Below, piece by piece: positions 16,714 to 25,680 of a DNA stretch of 60,794 nucleotides. The notes under the pieces were generated by a model, which saw only the letters and a program-made list of their open reading frames with translations, ran no database searches and was not told the DNA's origin. Position 1 is the stretch's first letter; every line of letters starts with the position of its first letter. Source of the stretch: JALRLA01 sp046047755 (GTDB taxonomy: Bacteria; Bacteroidota; Bacteroidia; NS11-12g; UBA955); contig JBJOHK010000114.1 of assembly GCA_046047755.1 (NCBI GenBank), positions 1 through 60,794 on the forward strand, in the 5' to 3' direction. The position numbers were made by a program, and so were the translations under genes.

Positions 16714-18077
16714 CAGAAGCCCAGTGCTCGTGAAATATCGACCCAAAATATGAAGACCATAAGGCTAAGCAGCATGACCATACCAATGATCTGGCCGACA
16801 TACAAAACCTTTTCACTCACGGGTCTTCGGGCGATCATTTCGTACAACAGAAAAACTACATGACCGCCGTCTAATGCAGGAATGGGAAGTATGTTCATCA
16901 AGGCCAAGACCAAGCTGAGCATAGCCGTCAAGGTCCAAAAATTCACCCAGTCAAAACTAGACCCATACATCTGGGCAATTCCAACGGGCCCTGCTATGGT
17001 CTTTTTGGGGTCTGTTTTACCCGTAAATACTTTGCCCAAGGCCTTGGCATTGGCACCCAATAGACCAAAACTTTTCGCAGTGCCTTCCTGAATGCTGGTG
17101 GCTAAGTCCAAGTCGACCACTTTTTCCCATTGACTCAGATCACCAAATTCTGGCATGAAACCCAGAGTTCCATCTTCCGAAATAGTCATGTAAGAAAGTC
17201 GGTGTAAACTATCAGGCTCTTCTGCTTTTCCCAATTCGAACTTAGCGGTGGTTCCTGCTTTGTCAATTAAGGCTTCTTTGAAACTGAAAAAGTCATACAC
17301 CTTTTGACCGTCAATTGAGTACACAATATCACCGGGCTCCATTCCCCCCTTTGAGGCGGCGGTTCCATTGACGCGTTTCACCGAAAAAGGCAAGCGCGCA
17401 CTCAACAATGGCAAATCAGCATATGGGCCTTGTGCCATTTCACCCAGCTGCTCTTCTGCATTAGCCGGAAGCTCCAAATCAAAGATTTTTCCTTCTCTTT
17501 CAATGCTAATCAATCGCTCGGAACCCATCAAAAATGACGCATCCAACACATCGTTCATGCGCTCCAGTTTGGTCCCGTTAATGGCCACCAACTTATCGCC
17601 AGTCTGCAAATCCCAGGTGCGAGCTACCGGATTGGCATAAATACCCCCTTGATCGTTGATGACTGACATGGGCAAATAGCGATCGCCTTGTTTGTAGGTA
17701 AGTCCAATCATAATGACAATACCCAAAATGAGGTTGACGACTACTCCCCCAATCATGACAATCAAGCGCTGCCAAGCGGGTTTGCTTCGAAATTCCCAAT
17801 CTTGTGGCTCAGAACTCAGCTGGTCTTTATCCAAGCTTTCATCAATCATGCCTGCGATTTTTACGTATCCGCCGAGTGGCAACCATCCAATACCGTATTC
17901 GGTATCGCCTTTTTTGAATGAGAATAGTTTGAACCCCCAAGCATCAAAAAACAAGTAGAATTTTTCGACTTTAATTCCAAAGGCTCTAGCCGCCAAATAA
18001 TGGCCCAATTCATGCAAAGTCACCAACAGACCTAAAGCCAGGATGAACTGAAAAATGGTTACAAGGGTATCCAACAT
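16713..18077 (-). CDS. rseP: RIP metalloprotease RseP
   Basis: Inner-membrane site-2 zinc metalloprotease of 454 residues, which cuts transmembrane segments such as those of anti-sigma factors or signal-peptide remnants. Motifs: HELGH in LVTLHELGHYLAARAF near residue 22, the second metal motif PALDGGHVVF near residue 400, and two PDZ-like regions between (one with GGMEPGDIVYSIDG). Membrane segments flank both motifs, and a third follows at IGMVMLLSLMVFIFW. It has its own -7 element 5 nt upstream and is coupled to hscB downstream. Confidence 0.95.
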   Translation of the reverse strand: MLDTLVTIFQFILALGLLVTLHELGHYLAARAFGIKVEKFYLFFDAWGFKLFSFKKGDTEYGIGWLPLGGYVKIAGMIDESLDKDQLSSEPQDWEFRSKPAWQRLIVMIGGVVVNLILGIVIMIGLTYKQGDRYLPMSVINDQGGIYANPVARTWDLQTGDKLVAINGTKLERMNDVLDASFLMGSERLISIEREGKIFDLELPANAEEQLGEMAQGPYADLPLLSARLPFSVKRVNGTAASKGGMEPGDIVYSIDGQKVYDFFSFKEALIDKAGTTAKFELGKAEEPDSLHRLSYMTISEDGTLGFMPEFGDLSQWEKVVDLDLATSIQEGTAKSFGLLGANAKALGKVFTGKTDPKKTIAGPVGIAQMYGSSFDWVNFWTLTAMLSLVLALMNILPIPALDGGHVVFLLYEMIARRPVSEKVLYVGQIIGMVMLLSLMVFIFWVDISRALGF

Positions 18078-18082
18078 TAAAG

Positions 18083-18090
18083 CAAAGATA
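18083..18090 (-). promoter_or_regulatory. -7 element for rseP
   Basis: TATCTTTG on the minus strand ends 5 nt before the rseP ATG. A TTT preceded by C lies 19 nt further upstream and could be a weak -33 element. Confidence 0.5.
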
Positions 18091-18101
18091 ACGCAGAAGG
18101 C

Positions 18102-18557
18102 CTATGCAGAAAGGTTGGAATCGACAAGTTTCCACATGCGTCGATGAGGCAATCCCACTTCGACGAACTCCTGCCCTTCAACAACATATCCCAAAGCCAA
18201 ATAAAAAGGCAAAGCCGATTCTCGTGCATTCAAGACCAACTTTCCAATGCCAAGATTACGGCTAAGGTTCTCACAGAATTCAACCATTTGCTTTCCCAAA
18301 CCTCTGCGTTGAAACAGCTGACTAACGGCTACTTGTCTCATTTTTAAGGCTGTATCCTGCTCCACTTTTGAGAGTATGCAACAGGCGACAACCAAGCCAT
18401 TATAAAATCCAACTATATGATAATCAGATGCTTCCTTTTCAAGATCAGCCGGATCAAACAGAAGGTTAAGGGGTTTACGCAATACTTCGTCCCTCAAGCA
18501 CAACGATTGCCAATAAGCCATTGACTGGTGCGGAATTACTTGCCATTCCAGCCTCAT
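18102..18557 (-). CDS. GNAT family N-acetyltransferase
   Basis: 151-residue acetyl-CoA-dependent acetyltransferase. The acetyl-CoA loop is visible as VSQLFQRRGLGKQMVEFCE, preceded by TALKMRQVAV and followed by LVLNARESALPFYLALGY, a typical GNAT C-terminal half. It resembles the ElaA/PhnO-type short GNATs, but the substrate is unknown. It starts 5 nt downstream of the malic enzyme stop, so it is probably transcribed with it. Confidence 0.85.
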   Translation of the reverse strand: MRLEWQVIPHQSMAYWQSLCLRDEVLRKPLNLLFDPADLEKEASDYHIVGFYNGLVVACCILSKVEQDTALKMRQVAVSQLFQRRGLGKQMVEFCENLSRNLGIGKLVLNARESALPFYLALGYVVEGQEFVEVGLPHRRMWKLVDSNLSA

Positions 18558-18562
18558 CTTAA

Positions 18563-20824
18563 TTAGCGCTTTTCTTGTGCTTCAGTGACAGCCAGTGCCA
18601 ACATGTTCACGATCTCACGAACAGAACTGCTGTGGTGCAGAATGTGTACTGACTTTTTAAGGCCTAGCAATACTGGACCGATGGCGCTCACCCCTCCCAT
18701 GCCTCGCATGAGTTGATAAGCCGCGTTACCCGAACTCAAATTATTGAATATGTAAGTATTAGCCGCTTCCTTAGCCAGGCGATTGAAGGGGTAGTTCTTG
18801 TACCTTAATTCACCATTCATGGCGTAAACAGGCTGCATTTCACCGTCAATTTTCATCTCAGGATTTTCTTTCTGGATGCGCTTCAAAACGCGCTGAAGTT
18901 GTGCGGGAGCCTCACCCTTGCTCGAACCAAAATTCGAATAAGAAATCAAAGCAATTTTTGGCTCAATTTGGAACTCTTTTACCCGATCGTACACATTCAT
19001 GATCATGCAATGAAGCTGATCATCTGTATAGGAAACATTGACGGTAGTATCGGCAAAAAACAAAGGTCCAGATTTGCTCATCATGATGTGCATTCCAGAA
19101 ACCCGGTTAGATGATTCGTCCATGCCTATGCATTCCAATGCGGGCTTTAGGGCTATGGGATAATTGCGTGTCAATCCCGAAATAAAGGCATCAGCCTCTC
19201 CGGTTTCTACCATCATAGAACCAAAGTAGTTTCGGTTTCTCATGGCATATTCAGCTTCGAATTCCGTCATACCCCGTCGGCCTCGCTTTTCGAATAAGCG
19301 AGTACCGAATTCGCGGCGTTTCGCTTCATCGGCACGGGGGTCAACAATAACGGCTCCCGGAATATCAATGTTGTTTTCTTCCATGAGGCCGCGAATTTTT
19401 TCCTCCACTCCCATTAAGATGGGTTGGCAAATGCCCTCTGAGACTCCGATCTGAGCCGCTCTTAAAATTTGCACGTTGTCAGCTTCGGCAAAAACCACAC
19501 GCTTGGGTGATTTTTTAGCCTTGGTCATCAATCGATCGGCAAAATCACTATCCATGCCCAATCGGCGGCGCAACTCAGACTTATACCCTTCCCAATCTTC
19601 AATGGGCTTCCTGGCTACCCCGCTATCCATAGCGGCTTTGGCCACAGCAGGAGCCACTGTAGTCAACAGACGTGGATCCATGGGTTTGGGAATCAAATAT
19701 TCACGTCCAAAACTCAGACTATTGTCATTGTAGGCCATCATTACAGACTCTGGCACCGGCTCTAGGGCCAAGTCAGCGATAGCTCTAACTGCGGCTAGCT
19801 TCATCTCTTCGTTGATTGCCGTAGAACGCACGTCTAAGGCCCCTCTAAAAATGAAGGGAAATCCCAAAACATTGTTTACTTGGTTGGGGAAATCGCTTCG
19901 TCCAGTAGCCATGATGATATCGGGCCTAGTAGCAACAGCGACGTCATAATTAATTTCTGGATCAGGGTTGGCCATGGCGAAAACAATGGGATTATCTGCC
20001 ATGCTCAAAATCATCTCGGGGCTGAGAATATTCCCTTTGCTCAGCCCAACGAATACATCGGCACCGACTAAGGAATCATTCAAATCATGCAAATCACGAT
20101 TTGTAGCAAATTGAGACTTGTATTTGTCCAAATTGCCTCGGTCAGCTCTGATAACTCCTTTCGAATCAAGCATGACGATGTTCTCATTGCGAACACCCAA
20201 GCCGATAAAGAGCTTTGAACACGCTATAGCACTTGCTCCAGCGCCATTTACTACCAATCTTACTTGGTCAATTTTCTTGTCAACCAGGCGCAAAGCATTT
20301 AACAGTGCTGCACCTGAAATGATCGCGGTACCATGCTGGTCATCGTGCATGATGGGAATGTTGAGTTCGGCTTTCAGGCGTTCCTCTATTTCGAAACTTT
20401 CTGGGGCTTTGATGTCTTCCAGGTTGACGCCACCAAAAGTGGGCTCCATAGCCTTTACGGTTCTTACAAACTCATCAACATCCTTGCATTCCAGCTCAAT
20501 ATCAAACACATCAATGTCAGAAAAAATCTTAAAAAGCACACCTTTACCTTCCATTACAGGCTTGGATGCCTCTGGGCCAATATCGCCCAATCCTAAGACA
20601 GCCGTACCATTGCTAATGACGGCTACCAAGTTCCCTTTTGCTGTATATTTATAAACATCTTCTTTGTTGGCTGCAATTTCCAAACAAGGTTCTGCAACTC
20701 CAGGAGAGTAGGCCAAAGCCAAATCCAATTGTGTTTGGGTAGGCTTGGTTGAAACCACTTCTATCTTTCCAGGACGGCCGTCAGCATGGTAACTCAGGGC
20801 GTCGTTAAATTTTTTATTTGGCAT
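18563..20824 (-). CDS. maeB: NADP-dependent malic enzyme fused to a phosphate acetyltransferase domain
   Basis: Two-domain enzyme of 753 residues converting malate to pyruvate and CO2. The malic enzyme half (about 1-420) shows ALAYSPGVAEPCLEI, MEGKGVLFKIFSDID, MHDDQHGTAIISGAALLN and the Rossmann region LVVNGAGASAIA. The C-terminal half (about 430-753) is PTA-like (RVVFAEADNVQILRAAQIG, GPVLLGLKKSVHILHH); in E. coli MaeB this part acts as a regulatory acetyl-CoA sensor rather than a phosphotransacetylase. The ATG at 20824 gives MPNKKFNDALSYH and lies after a TATCTTTG element; a longer form to 20869 would start upstream of that promoter. Divergent from the VWA gene. Confidence 0.93.
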   Translation of the reverse strand: MPNKKFNDALSYHADGRPGKIEVVSTKPTQTQLDLALAYSPGVAEPCLEIAANKEDVYKYTAKGNLVAVISNGTAVLGLGDIGPEASKPVMEGKGVLFKIFSDIDVFDIELECKDVDEFVRTVKAMEPTFGGVNLEDIKAPESFEIEERLKAELNIPIMHDDQHGTAIISGAALLNALRLVDKKIDQVRLVVNGAGASAIACSKLFIGLGVRNENIVMLDSKGVIRADRGNLDKYKSQFATNRDLHDLNDSLVGADVFVGLSKGNILSPEMILSMADNPIVFAMANPDPEINYDVAVATRPDIIMATGRSDFPNQVNNVLGFPFIFRGALDVRSTAINEEMKLAAVRAIADLALEPVPESVMMAYNDNSLSFGREYLIPKPMDPRLLTTVAPAVAKAAMDSGVARKPIEDWEGYKSELRRRLGMDSDFADRLMTKAKKSPKRVVFAEADNVQILRAAQIGVSEGICQPILMGVEEKIRGLMEENNIDIPGAVIVDPRADEAKRREFGTRLFEKRGRRGMTEFEAEYAMRNRNYFGSMMVETGEADAFISGLTRNYPIALKPALECIGMDESSNRVSGMHIMMSKSGPLFFADTTVNVSYTDDQLHCMIMNVYDRVKEFQIEPKIALISYSNFGSSKGEAPAQLQRVLKRIQKENPEMKIDGEMQPVYAMNGELRYKNYPFNRLAKEAANTYIFNNLSSGNAAYQLMRGMGGVSAIGPVLLGLKKSVHILHHSSSVREIVNMLALAVTEAQEKR

Positions 20825-20835
20825 AAAAACGTGGG

Positions 20836-20843
20836 CAAAGATA
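20836..20843 (-). promoter_or_regulatory. -7 element for maeB
   Basis: TATCTTTG on the minus strand, exact to TAnnTTTG, ends 11 nt before the ATG at 20824 and decides the start choice. Confidence 0.5.
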
Positions 20844-20923
20844 ACCATTGATGAAATGGGGAAGCACAATTGAACCCTATTGGGGCATTTACCTTTTTAC
20901 ACAATTCTGCATTAAGGACTCGT

Positions 20924-22714
20924 ATGAATACACATGCCTTATTCGGAACTATGGTTTCACTGGTTTTCCTGAGCCAAAGCAACCCACCCCTGGTTCAAAA
21001 ATCCGAACGATGGATTTATGCCAAAGACAGCACCCATCCACAATGCCTAGATTCTTGCCTTATTGGCAACTTCGGCGAGTTTGCCTTTGACCACCTCAAA
21101 CCGGGGATTTATGACTTATACCGTAAAGAAGATTTATTGGCCGGTCAAGCCTTGATTCGACAGTTGGATATGGATAACCCCAAACAACTGCAACGCCATT
21201 CTATGCTATCTAACGTCCCTCAACCTACTTATTACTATGATAGAATTGCCGATTACGAATTGGATGATGTTGTAGAGCTTGGAGTGAGCGAAACTCGAAA
21301 GTTGAGCCGTGCGATGCCAACCATTGAGTCCAGCCATTCGAGTCCCTACGCACCGAGCATGGGCACCGCACCCATCATGGATGCTCCTAGCGGGTCGGCG
21401 AGAGTACTAACAGCTGGCCGTTGGAGCGATTTGAACCACTGGGACCAATTCGAAGAACTTCACAAAGACGCCAGCATCATGGCCCATCAATCTCGCTGGG
21501 GCTGGAATTTGATCAATCATCGCATTTCCGTTGAGCTCATAGGAAAAAGTGAGTCGTACAGGGACATTTCTATACAACTCCGGGATAATCGCGATTCGGT
21601 ATTATTTCAGGCCAGAACCAATCATTTATCTACGGCTGAATTATGGACACCACTAGCGAAAGAGGCTAAGTACAAAGCCTTTGCTCAACTAGCTGACACA
21701 TGGATAGAACTTGGAGCGGTAAGCCTCGGCAAAAATTCATTTCGCCTGAGCCAAACTGCTCCAGAAAATTGGCCCCTCGACATTGCCTTTATTGTAGATG
21801 CAACCGGCTCTATGGGTGACGAAATCAATTACTTAAAAGCGGAATTGGCCGACATCATTCAGCAATCTAAATCACTAGCCCCCTGTTCAAGAGTGCGTAT
21901 AGGTCAAGTCTTTTACAAAGACAGAGGTGATGAGTATGTAACTAGAATTCAACCGTTTACCGATCGAATTGACGATGCGGCTCGATTTGCGCTCGAACAA
22001 GGAGCCGGTGGAGGTGGCGACTTCCCCGAAGCGGTAGCCGATGCCTTAGAAGTGGCTATTGGAGAACTCGACTGGAGCCCAAACGCATTGGCTCGATTGG
22101 CCTTTCTTGTATTGGATGCCCCAGCCCATGATGGAGTCGATGCTGAGCGCGTTCGAAAGGCCACAGCCATAGCAGCCCAAAAAGGCATTCGCTTGATACC
22201 CGTAGTTGCCAGCGGTATAGACCAAAGCACTGAATTTCTCATGAAATACATCGCGGCTATGACCGCAGGAGAATACGTGTATATCACCGATGACTCTGGA
22301 GTGGGAAACGGACACCTCAAACCTACGGGTGTGGAGAATAACAGCGACTTGTTGAATCATCAACTTTTGGCCATTATTCGTGAATACACCCAAACTAAGG
22401 CCTGCCAAACGCCCAGCGAAAATCCCGTTGAACCACGTGTGGAGTGGTTCGGCAACCAACAGTGCAATATCCAAGCCTATCCCAATCCTTGTAGCGATTA
22501 TTTACAGATCAAAAGCAACATATCCTTGATGCATGTGGCCTTGCTGAACATGTCTGGGGCTGAAGTACTAACATCAGAATCGCAGCAGGGAGAATGTCGA
22601 TTGGATGTTCGAACCTTGGCAGCTGGGGTTTACAACCTAAGGGCTCAAACCGAACAAGGCAGCTTCAGCACACTAATTGTGGTGAGTCATCAAGGGCAAA
22701 ACGCCAAACCTTAG
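20924..22714 (+). CDS. Secreted VWA-domain protein with probable T9SS type A tail
   Basis: 596-residue exported protein from the ATG at 20924. The N-terminus MNTHALFGTMVSLVFLSQS is a signal peptide. A VWA domain begins around residue 285 with the MIDAS motif DIAFIVDATGSMGDE and continues through QVFYKDRGDEY, GGGGDFPEAV and AFLVLDAPAHDG. The last 80 residues (YPNPCSDYLQIKS, LNMSGAEVLTS, LAAGVYNLRAQ) match the T9SS type A sorting domain. A TTG-initiated form from 20870 would mask the signal peptide. It probably binds a metal-dependent ligand at the cell surface. No MoxR or other VWA partner lies alongside. Confidence 0.87.
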   Translation: MNTHALFGTMVSLVFLSQSNPPLVQKSERWIYAKDSTHPQCLDSCLIGNFGEFAFDHLKPGIYDLYRKEDLLAGQALIRQLDMDNPKQLQRHSMLSNVPQPTYYYDRIADYELDDVVELGVSETRKLSRAMPTIESSHSSPYAPSMGTAPIMDAPSGSARVLTAGRWSDLNHWDQFEELHKDASIMAHQSRWGWNLINHRISVELIGKSESYRDISIQLRDNRDSVLFQARTNHLSTAELWTPLAKEAKYKAFAQLADTWIELGAVSLGKNSFRLSQTAPENWPLDIAFIVDATGSMGDEINYLKAELADIIQQSKSLAPCSRVRIGQVFYKDRGDEYVTRIQPFTDRIDDAARFALEQGAGGGGDFPEAVADALEVAIGELDWSPNALARLAFLVLDAPAHDGVDAERVRKATAIAAQKGIRLIPVVASGIDQSTEFLMKYIAAMTAGEYVYITDDSGVGNGHLKPTGVENNSDLLNHQLLAIIREYTQTKACQTPSENPVEPRVEWFGNQQCNIQAYPNPCSDYLQIKSNISLMHVALLNMSGAEVLTSESQQGECRLDVRTLAAGVYNLRAQTEQGSFSTLIVVSHQGQNAKP

Positions 22715-22738
22715 GTTTTAGGGCTCCCCATTTCGCTG

Positions 22739-22746
22739 TATTTTTG
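22739..22746 (+). promoter_or_regulatory. -7 element for fumC
   Basis: TATTTTTG ends 7 nt before the ATG; a TTTT lies 19 nt upstream, close to the -33 TTTG. This is one of the better two-part promoters here. Confidence 0.6.
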
Positions 22747-22753
22747 CGGTACC

Positions 22754-24166
22754 ATGAGCCAATTCCGCATTGAACACGATACCATGGGTGTGGTAGAAGT
22801 ACCCGCCAACGCCTATTGGGGAGCCCAAACCGAACGCAGCCGCAACAATTTTCGCATAGGCCCAGAAGCCAGCATGCCTTTGGAAATTATACACGCCTTT
22901 GCCGTTTTGAAAAAATGTGCGGCACAGGCTAACCATCAGTTGGGAGTCTTGTCGGCAGAGAAGGCAAATTTGATTGCCCAAGTCTGTGACGAAATCTTCG
23001 ATGGCAAGTTGAATGATCAGTTCCCTTTGGTCATTTGGCAAACCGGCAGTGGCACTCAAAGCAACATGAATGTCAATGAAGTCATTGCCAATCGCGCTCA
23101 TGTTTTAACTGGGGGAAGTTTAACCGATGATAAAAAGGTATTGCACCCCAATGACGATGTAAACAAGAGTCAAAGCAGCAACGACACCTTCCCTACAGCC
23201 ATGAGCATTGCGGTATTCAAACAGGTTGTCGATTATACTCTGCCTGGATTGCAGGCCTTGAAAACCACTCTAAAGCACAAGGCTCGTGAATACAAGGACA
23301 TCGTTAAAATTGGACGCACCCACTTCATGGACGCCACTCCCCTTACGCTGGGTCAAGAATTTAGCGGTTATGTGGTACAGTTAGAAAACGGAATAGATGC
23401 CATCAATCGCGCATTGAAACCCGCCGCTGAATTGGCCTTGGGTGGAACCGCCGTAGGTACTGGTTTGAATACCCCTGCTGGTTATTCGGAGTTGGTAGCT
23501 CAATTGATTGCCAAAGAAACTGGACTTCCTTTCGTGACGGCGGTAAATAAGTTTGAAGCCCTCGCCGCTCACGATGCTATGGTAGAGTTGCATGGTGCCC
23601 TAAAGAGAGCCGCCGTTAGTGCCTTTAAAATTGCTAATGACATTCGCATGCTCAGCAGCGGTCCGCGCTCAGGTATTGGTGAAATCTTAATCCCTGAAAA
23701 CGAGCCTGGGTCTTCCATCATGCCGGGTAAAGTCAACCCCACACAGCCTGAGGCTCTGACCATGGTTTGTGCCCAAATTTTGGGCAATGATGTGGCTGTT
23801 TCATTTGCTGGAACCCAAGGCCATTTTGAATTGAATGTATTCAAACCCGTTATAGCCGCGAATTTGTTGCAAAGTGCGCGATTGTTGGGCCAAGCTTGTT
23901 TGAGTTTTGATTCTAACTGCGCCCAAGGCATTGAGCCTAACCACAGCAATATCAAGCGCTTGGTCGATCAAAGTTTAATGTTAGTTACAGCCTTGAACAC
24001 GCATATTGGGTATGAAAATGCGGCTAAAATTGCCAAAAAAGCCCACAAAGAAGATAAAACTTTGCGAGAAGCTGCTACTGAGCTGGGCTTGTTGACAGAC
24101 GAACAGTTCGACCAATGGGTTCGCCCTGAAGCCATGGTAGGCAACCCTGACGAAAGCATCAAATAG
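22754..24166 (+). CDS. fumC: Fumarate hydratase class II
   Basis: TCA-cycle enzyme hydrating fumarate to malate, 470 residues, oxygen-stable class II (no Fe-S cluster). Motifs: NAYWGAQTERSRNNF, WQTGSGTQSNMNVNEV, PNDDVNKSQSSNDTFP, GRTHFMDATPLTLGQE with the catalytic-site His, and the fumarase/aspartase signature GSSIMPGKVNP. It has its own promoter, and folP follows after 6 nt, so they form an operon. Confidence 0.97.
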   Translation: MSQFRIEHDTMGVVEVPANAYWGAQTERSRNNFRIGPEASMPLEIIHAFAVLKKCAAQANHQLGVLSAEKANLIAQVCDEIFDGKLNDQFPLVIWQTGSGTQSNMNVNEVIANRAHVLTGGSLTDDKKVLHPNDDVNKSQSSNDTFPTAMSIAVFKQVVDYTLPGLQALKTTLKHKAREYKDIVKIGRTHFMDATPLTLGQEFSGYVVQLENGIDAINRALKPAAELALGGTAVGTGLNTPAGYSELVAQLIAKETGLPFVTAVNKFEALAAHDAMVELHGALKRAAVSAFKIANDIRMLSSGPRSGIGEILIPENEPGSSIMPGKVNPTQPEALTMVCAQILGNDVAVSFAGTQGHFELNVFKPVIAANLLQSARLLGQACLSFDSNCAQGIEPNHSNIKRLVDQSLMLVTALNTHIGYENAAKIAKKAHKEDKTLREAATELGLLTDEQFDQWVRPEAMVGNPDESIK

Positions 24167-24172
24167 AATCGG

Positions 24173-24982
24173 GTGCAGCTTCCTTTTCGAATTTTAGGCA
24201 TTCTCAATGCGACTCCTGATTCGTTCTACGCCGGGAGTCGCTTTGGCCTTGATTCGGTATTGGAACAAGCACATAAAATGGTGGCTGAAGGTGCCGATGC
24301 TTTGGATATTGGAGGCCAGAGCAGCAGGCCTGGAGCACAAATTGTTTCAGTACAAGAGGAAATTGATCGTGTTTTGCCGATTATAGAAATACTTTCAAAA
24401 GAATTCCCTCATTTGGTACTGAGCATAGATACATTCCGCGCCCAAGTTGCGCGAGCGGCTTTGATGGCAGGAGTCAGTTGGGTAAACGATATTTCCTTTG
24501 GTGAAGATGATTCAACCATGTTTTCTACTTTACTCGATTTCCCCAGCTGCGGGTACATAGGCATGCACAAACAGGGTCAAATTGCCGATATGCAATCCAA
24601 CCCTCAGTATGAGAATGTCACGCAAGAAGTACAAGACTATTTGCTCAACAGGGCATCGGAATTGCGCCAAATGGGGTTCAATGGGCCCATAGCTCTTGAT
24701 CCGGGGTTTGGATTTGGGAAAACGCTGGAACACAATTATCACATGCTGAAGCATTGGAAATCATTTATGCAACTTCCCTTTCCCTTATTAATGGGCATTT
24801 CTCGTAAGAGTATGATTTACAAAAAACTAGATTGCACTCCTGAAGAAGCATTGAACGGAACTAGCGTTTTGCACAGCATGGCTTTGAGTCATGGGCCCTG
24901 CATATTAAGGGTTCATGATGTGCGCGAAGCCAAAGAAACCATCACCCTTATCGAAGCGGTTCTAAATTCCGATTCCCAATAA
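24173..24982 (+). CDS. folP: Dihydropteroate synthase
   Basis: Condenses DHPPP with p-aminobenzoate in folate synthesis, the target of sulfonamides. 269 residues, GTG start at 24173. Motifs: GILNATPDSFYAGSRF (usual ILNVTPDSFSDGG), ALDIGGQSSRPGA, LSIDTFRAQVA, WVNDISFG, LDPGFGFGKTLEHNY, LMGISRKSMI and ILRVHDVRE. It stands without a fused or adjacent folK. It lies 6 nt after fumC and 14 nt before rpe. Confidence 0.95.
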   Translation: MQLPFRILGILNATPDSFYAGSRFGLDSVLEQAHKMVAEGADALDIGGQSSRPGAQIVSVQEEIDRVLPIIEILSKEFPHLVLSIDTFRAQVARAALMAGVSWVNDISFGEDDSTMFSTLLDFPSCGYIGMHKQGQIADMQSNPQYENVTQEVQDYLLNRASELRQMGFNGPIALDPGFGFGKTLEHNYHMLKHWKSFMQLPFPLLMGISRKSMIYKKLDCTPEEALNGTSVLHSMALSHGPCILRVHDVREAKETITLIEAVLNSDSQ

Positions 24983-24984
24983 CC

Positions 24985-24992
24985 TATTTTTG
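24985..24992 (+). promoter_or_regulatory. -7 element for rpe
   Basis: TATTTTTG ends 4 nt before the rpe ATG, inside the short folP-rpe gap. It suggests an internal promoter in the fumC-folP-rpe run. Confidence 0.45.
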
Positions 24993-24996
24993 TATC

Positions 24997-25653
24997 ATGC
25001 CAGCTTTAATAGCCCCTTCCATTTTATCAGCCGATTTCGGCAACCTGGACCGAGATTTCGAAATGATCAATCAGAGCCAAGCCGATTGGTTCCACGTTGA
25101 TATCATGGATGGTGTTTTTGTTCCCAATATCTCTTTCGGTTTCCCCGTTGTCAAAGCCTTGCAAAAAGTGGCAAAAAAGCACATGGATGTGCACTTGATG
25201 ATTGTGGACCCTGATCGTTACATAGCCGATTTTGCCAAAGCCGGAGCCCAAACACTAACGGTCCATTATGAAGCTTGCACCCATTTGCATCGCAGTCTTC
25301 AGGCTATCAAGGCTCATGGCATGAAAGCGGGAATCGCGTTGAATCCTCATACCCCTGTTTCGGTCTTAGAAGACATCATTGCCGATGCCGATTTGGTTTG
25401 CCTGATGAGCGTAAATCCTGGTTTTGGAGGTCAGGCATTCATTGAACGTACCTATGAAAAAGTTCGCGCCTTGAAACGACTCATTCGCGAATCAGGATCT
25501 TCGGCCTTGATTGAGATAGATGGAGGAGTAACGCTAGATAATGCCGCGCTACTTCACGAGTCGGGGGCCGACGTCTTGGTCGCTGGCAATACGGTTTTTG
25601 GATCATCAGATCCCATTCAAACCATTGCTGAATTAAAATGCCGTACACAATAA
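24997..25653 (+). CDS. rpe: Ribulose-phosphate 3-epimerase
   Basis: Pentose-phosphate enzyme interconverting ribulose-5-P and xylulose-5-P; TIM barrel, 218 residues. Motifs: IAPSILSADFGNL, WFHVDIMDGVFVPNISFG with metal His and catalytic Asp, MDVHLMI, MSVNPGFGGQAF, and the phosphate loop EIDGGVTLDNA to VAGNTVFG. The TonB-dependent receptor gene follows after 27 nt. Confidence 0.97.
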   Translation: MPALIAPSILSADFGNLDRDFEMINQSQADWFHVDIMDGVFVPNISFGFPVVKALQKVAKKHMDVHLMIVDPDRYIADFAKAGAQTLTVHYEACTHLHRSLQAIKAHGMKAGIALNPHTPVSVLEDIIADADLVCLMSVNPGFGGQAFIERTYEKVRALKRLIRESGSSALIEIDGGVTLDNAALLHESGADVLVAGNTVFGSSDPIQTIAELKCRTQ

Positions 25654-25680
25654 GCGAGCATTCTCGCCGTTTCATTTTCA

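Noticed and set aside
18563..19560. PTA-like half as a separate phosphotransacetylase gene
   Set aside because: The frame is continuous with the malic enzyme domain and the fusion is the known MaeB architecture.
20118..20654. 178-codon forward frame antisense to maeB
   Set aside because: Lies entirely within the malic enzyme domain and shows only antisense Ser/Pro-rich sequence.
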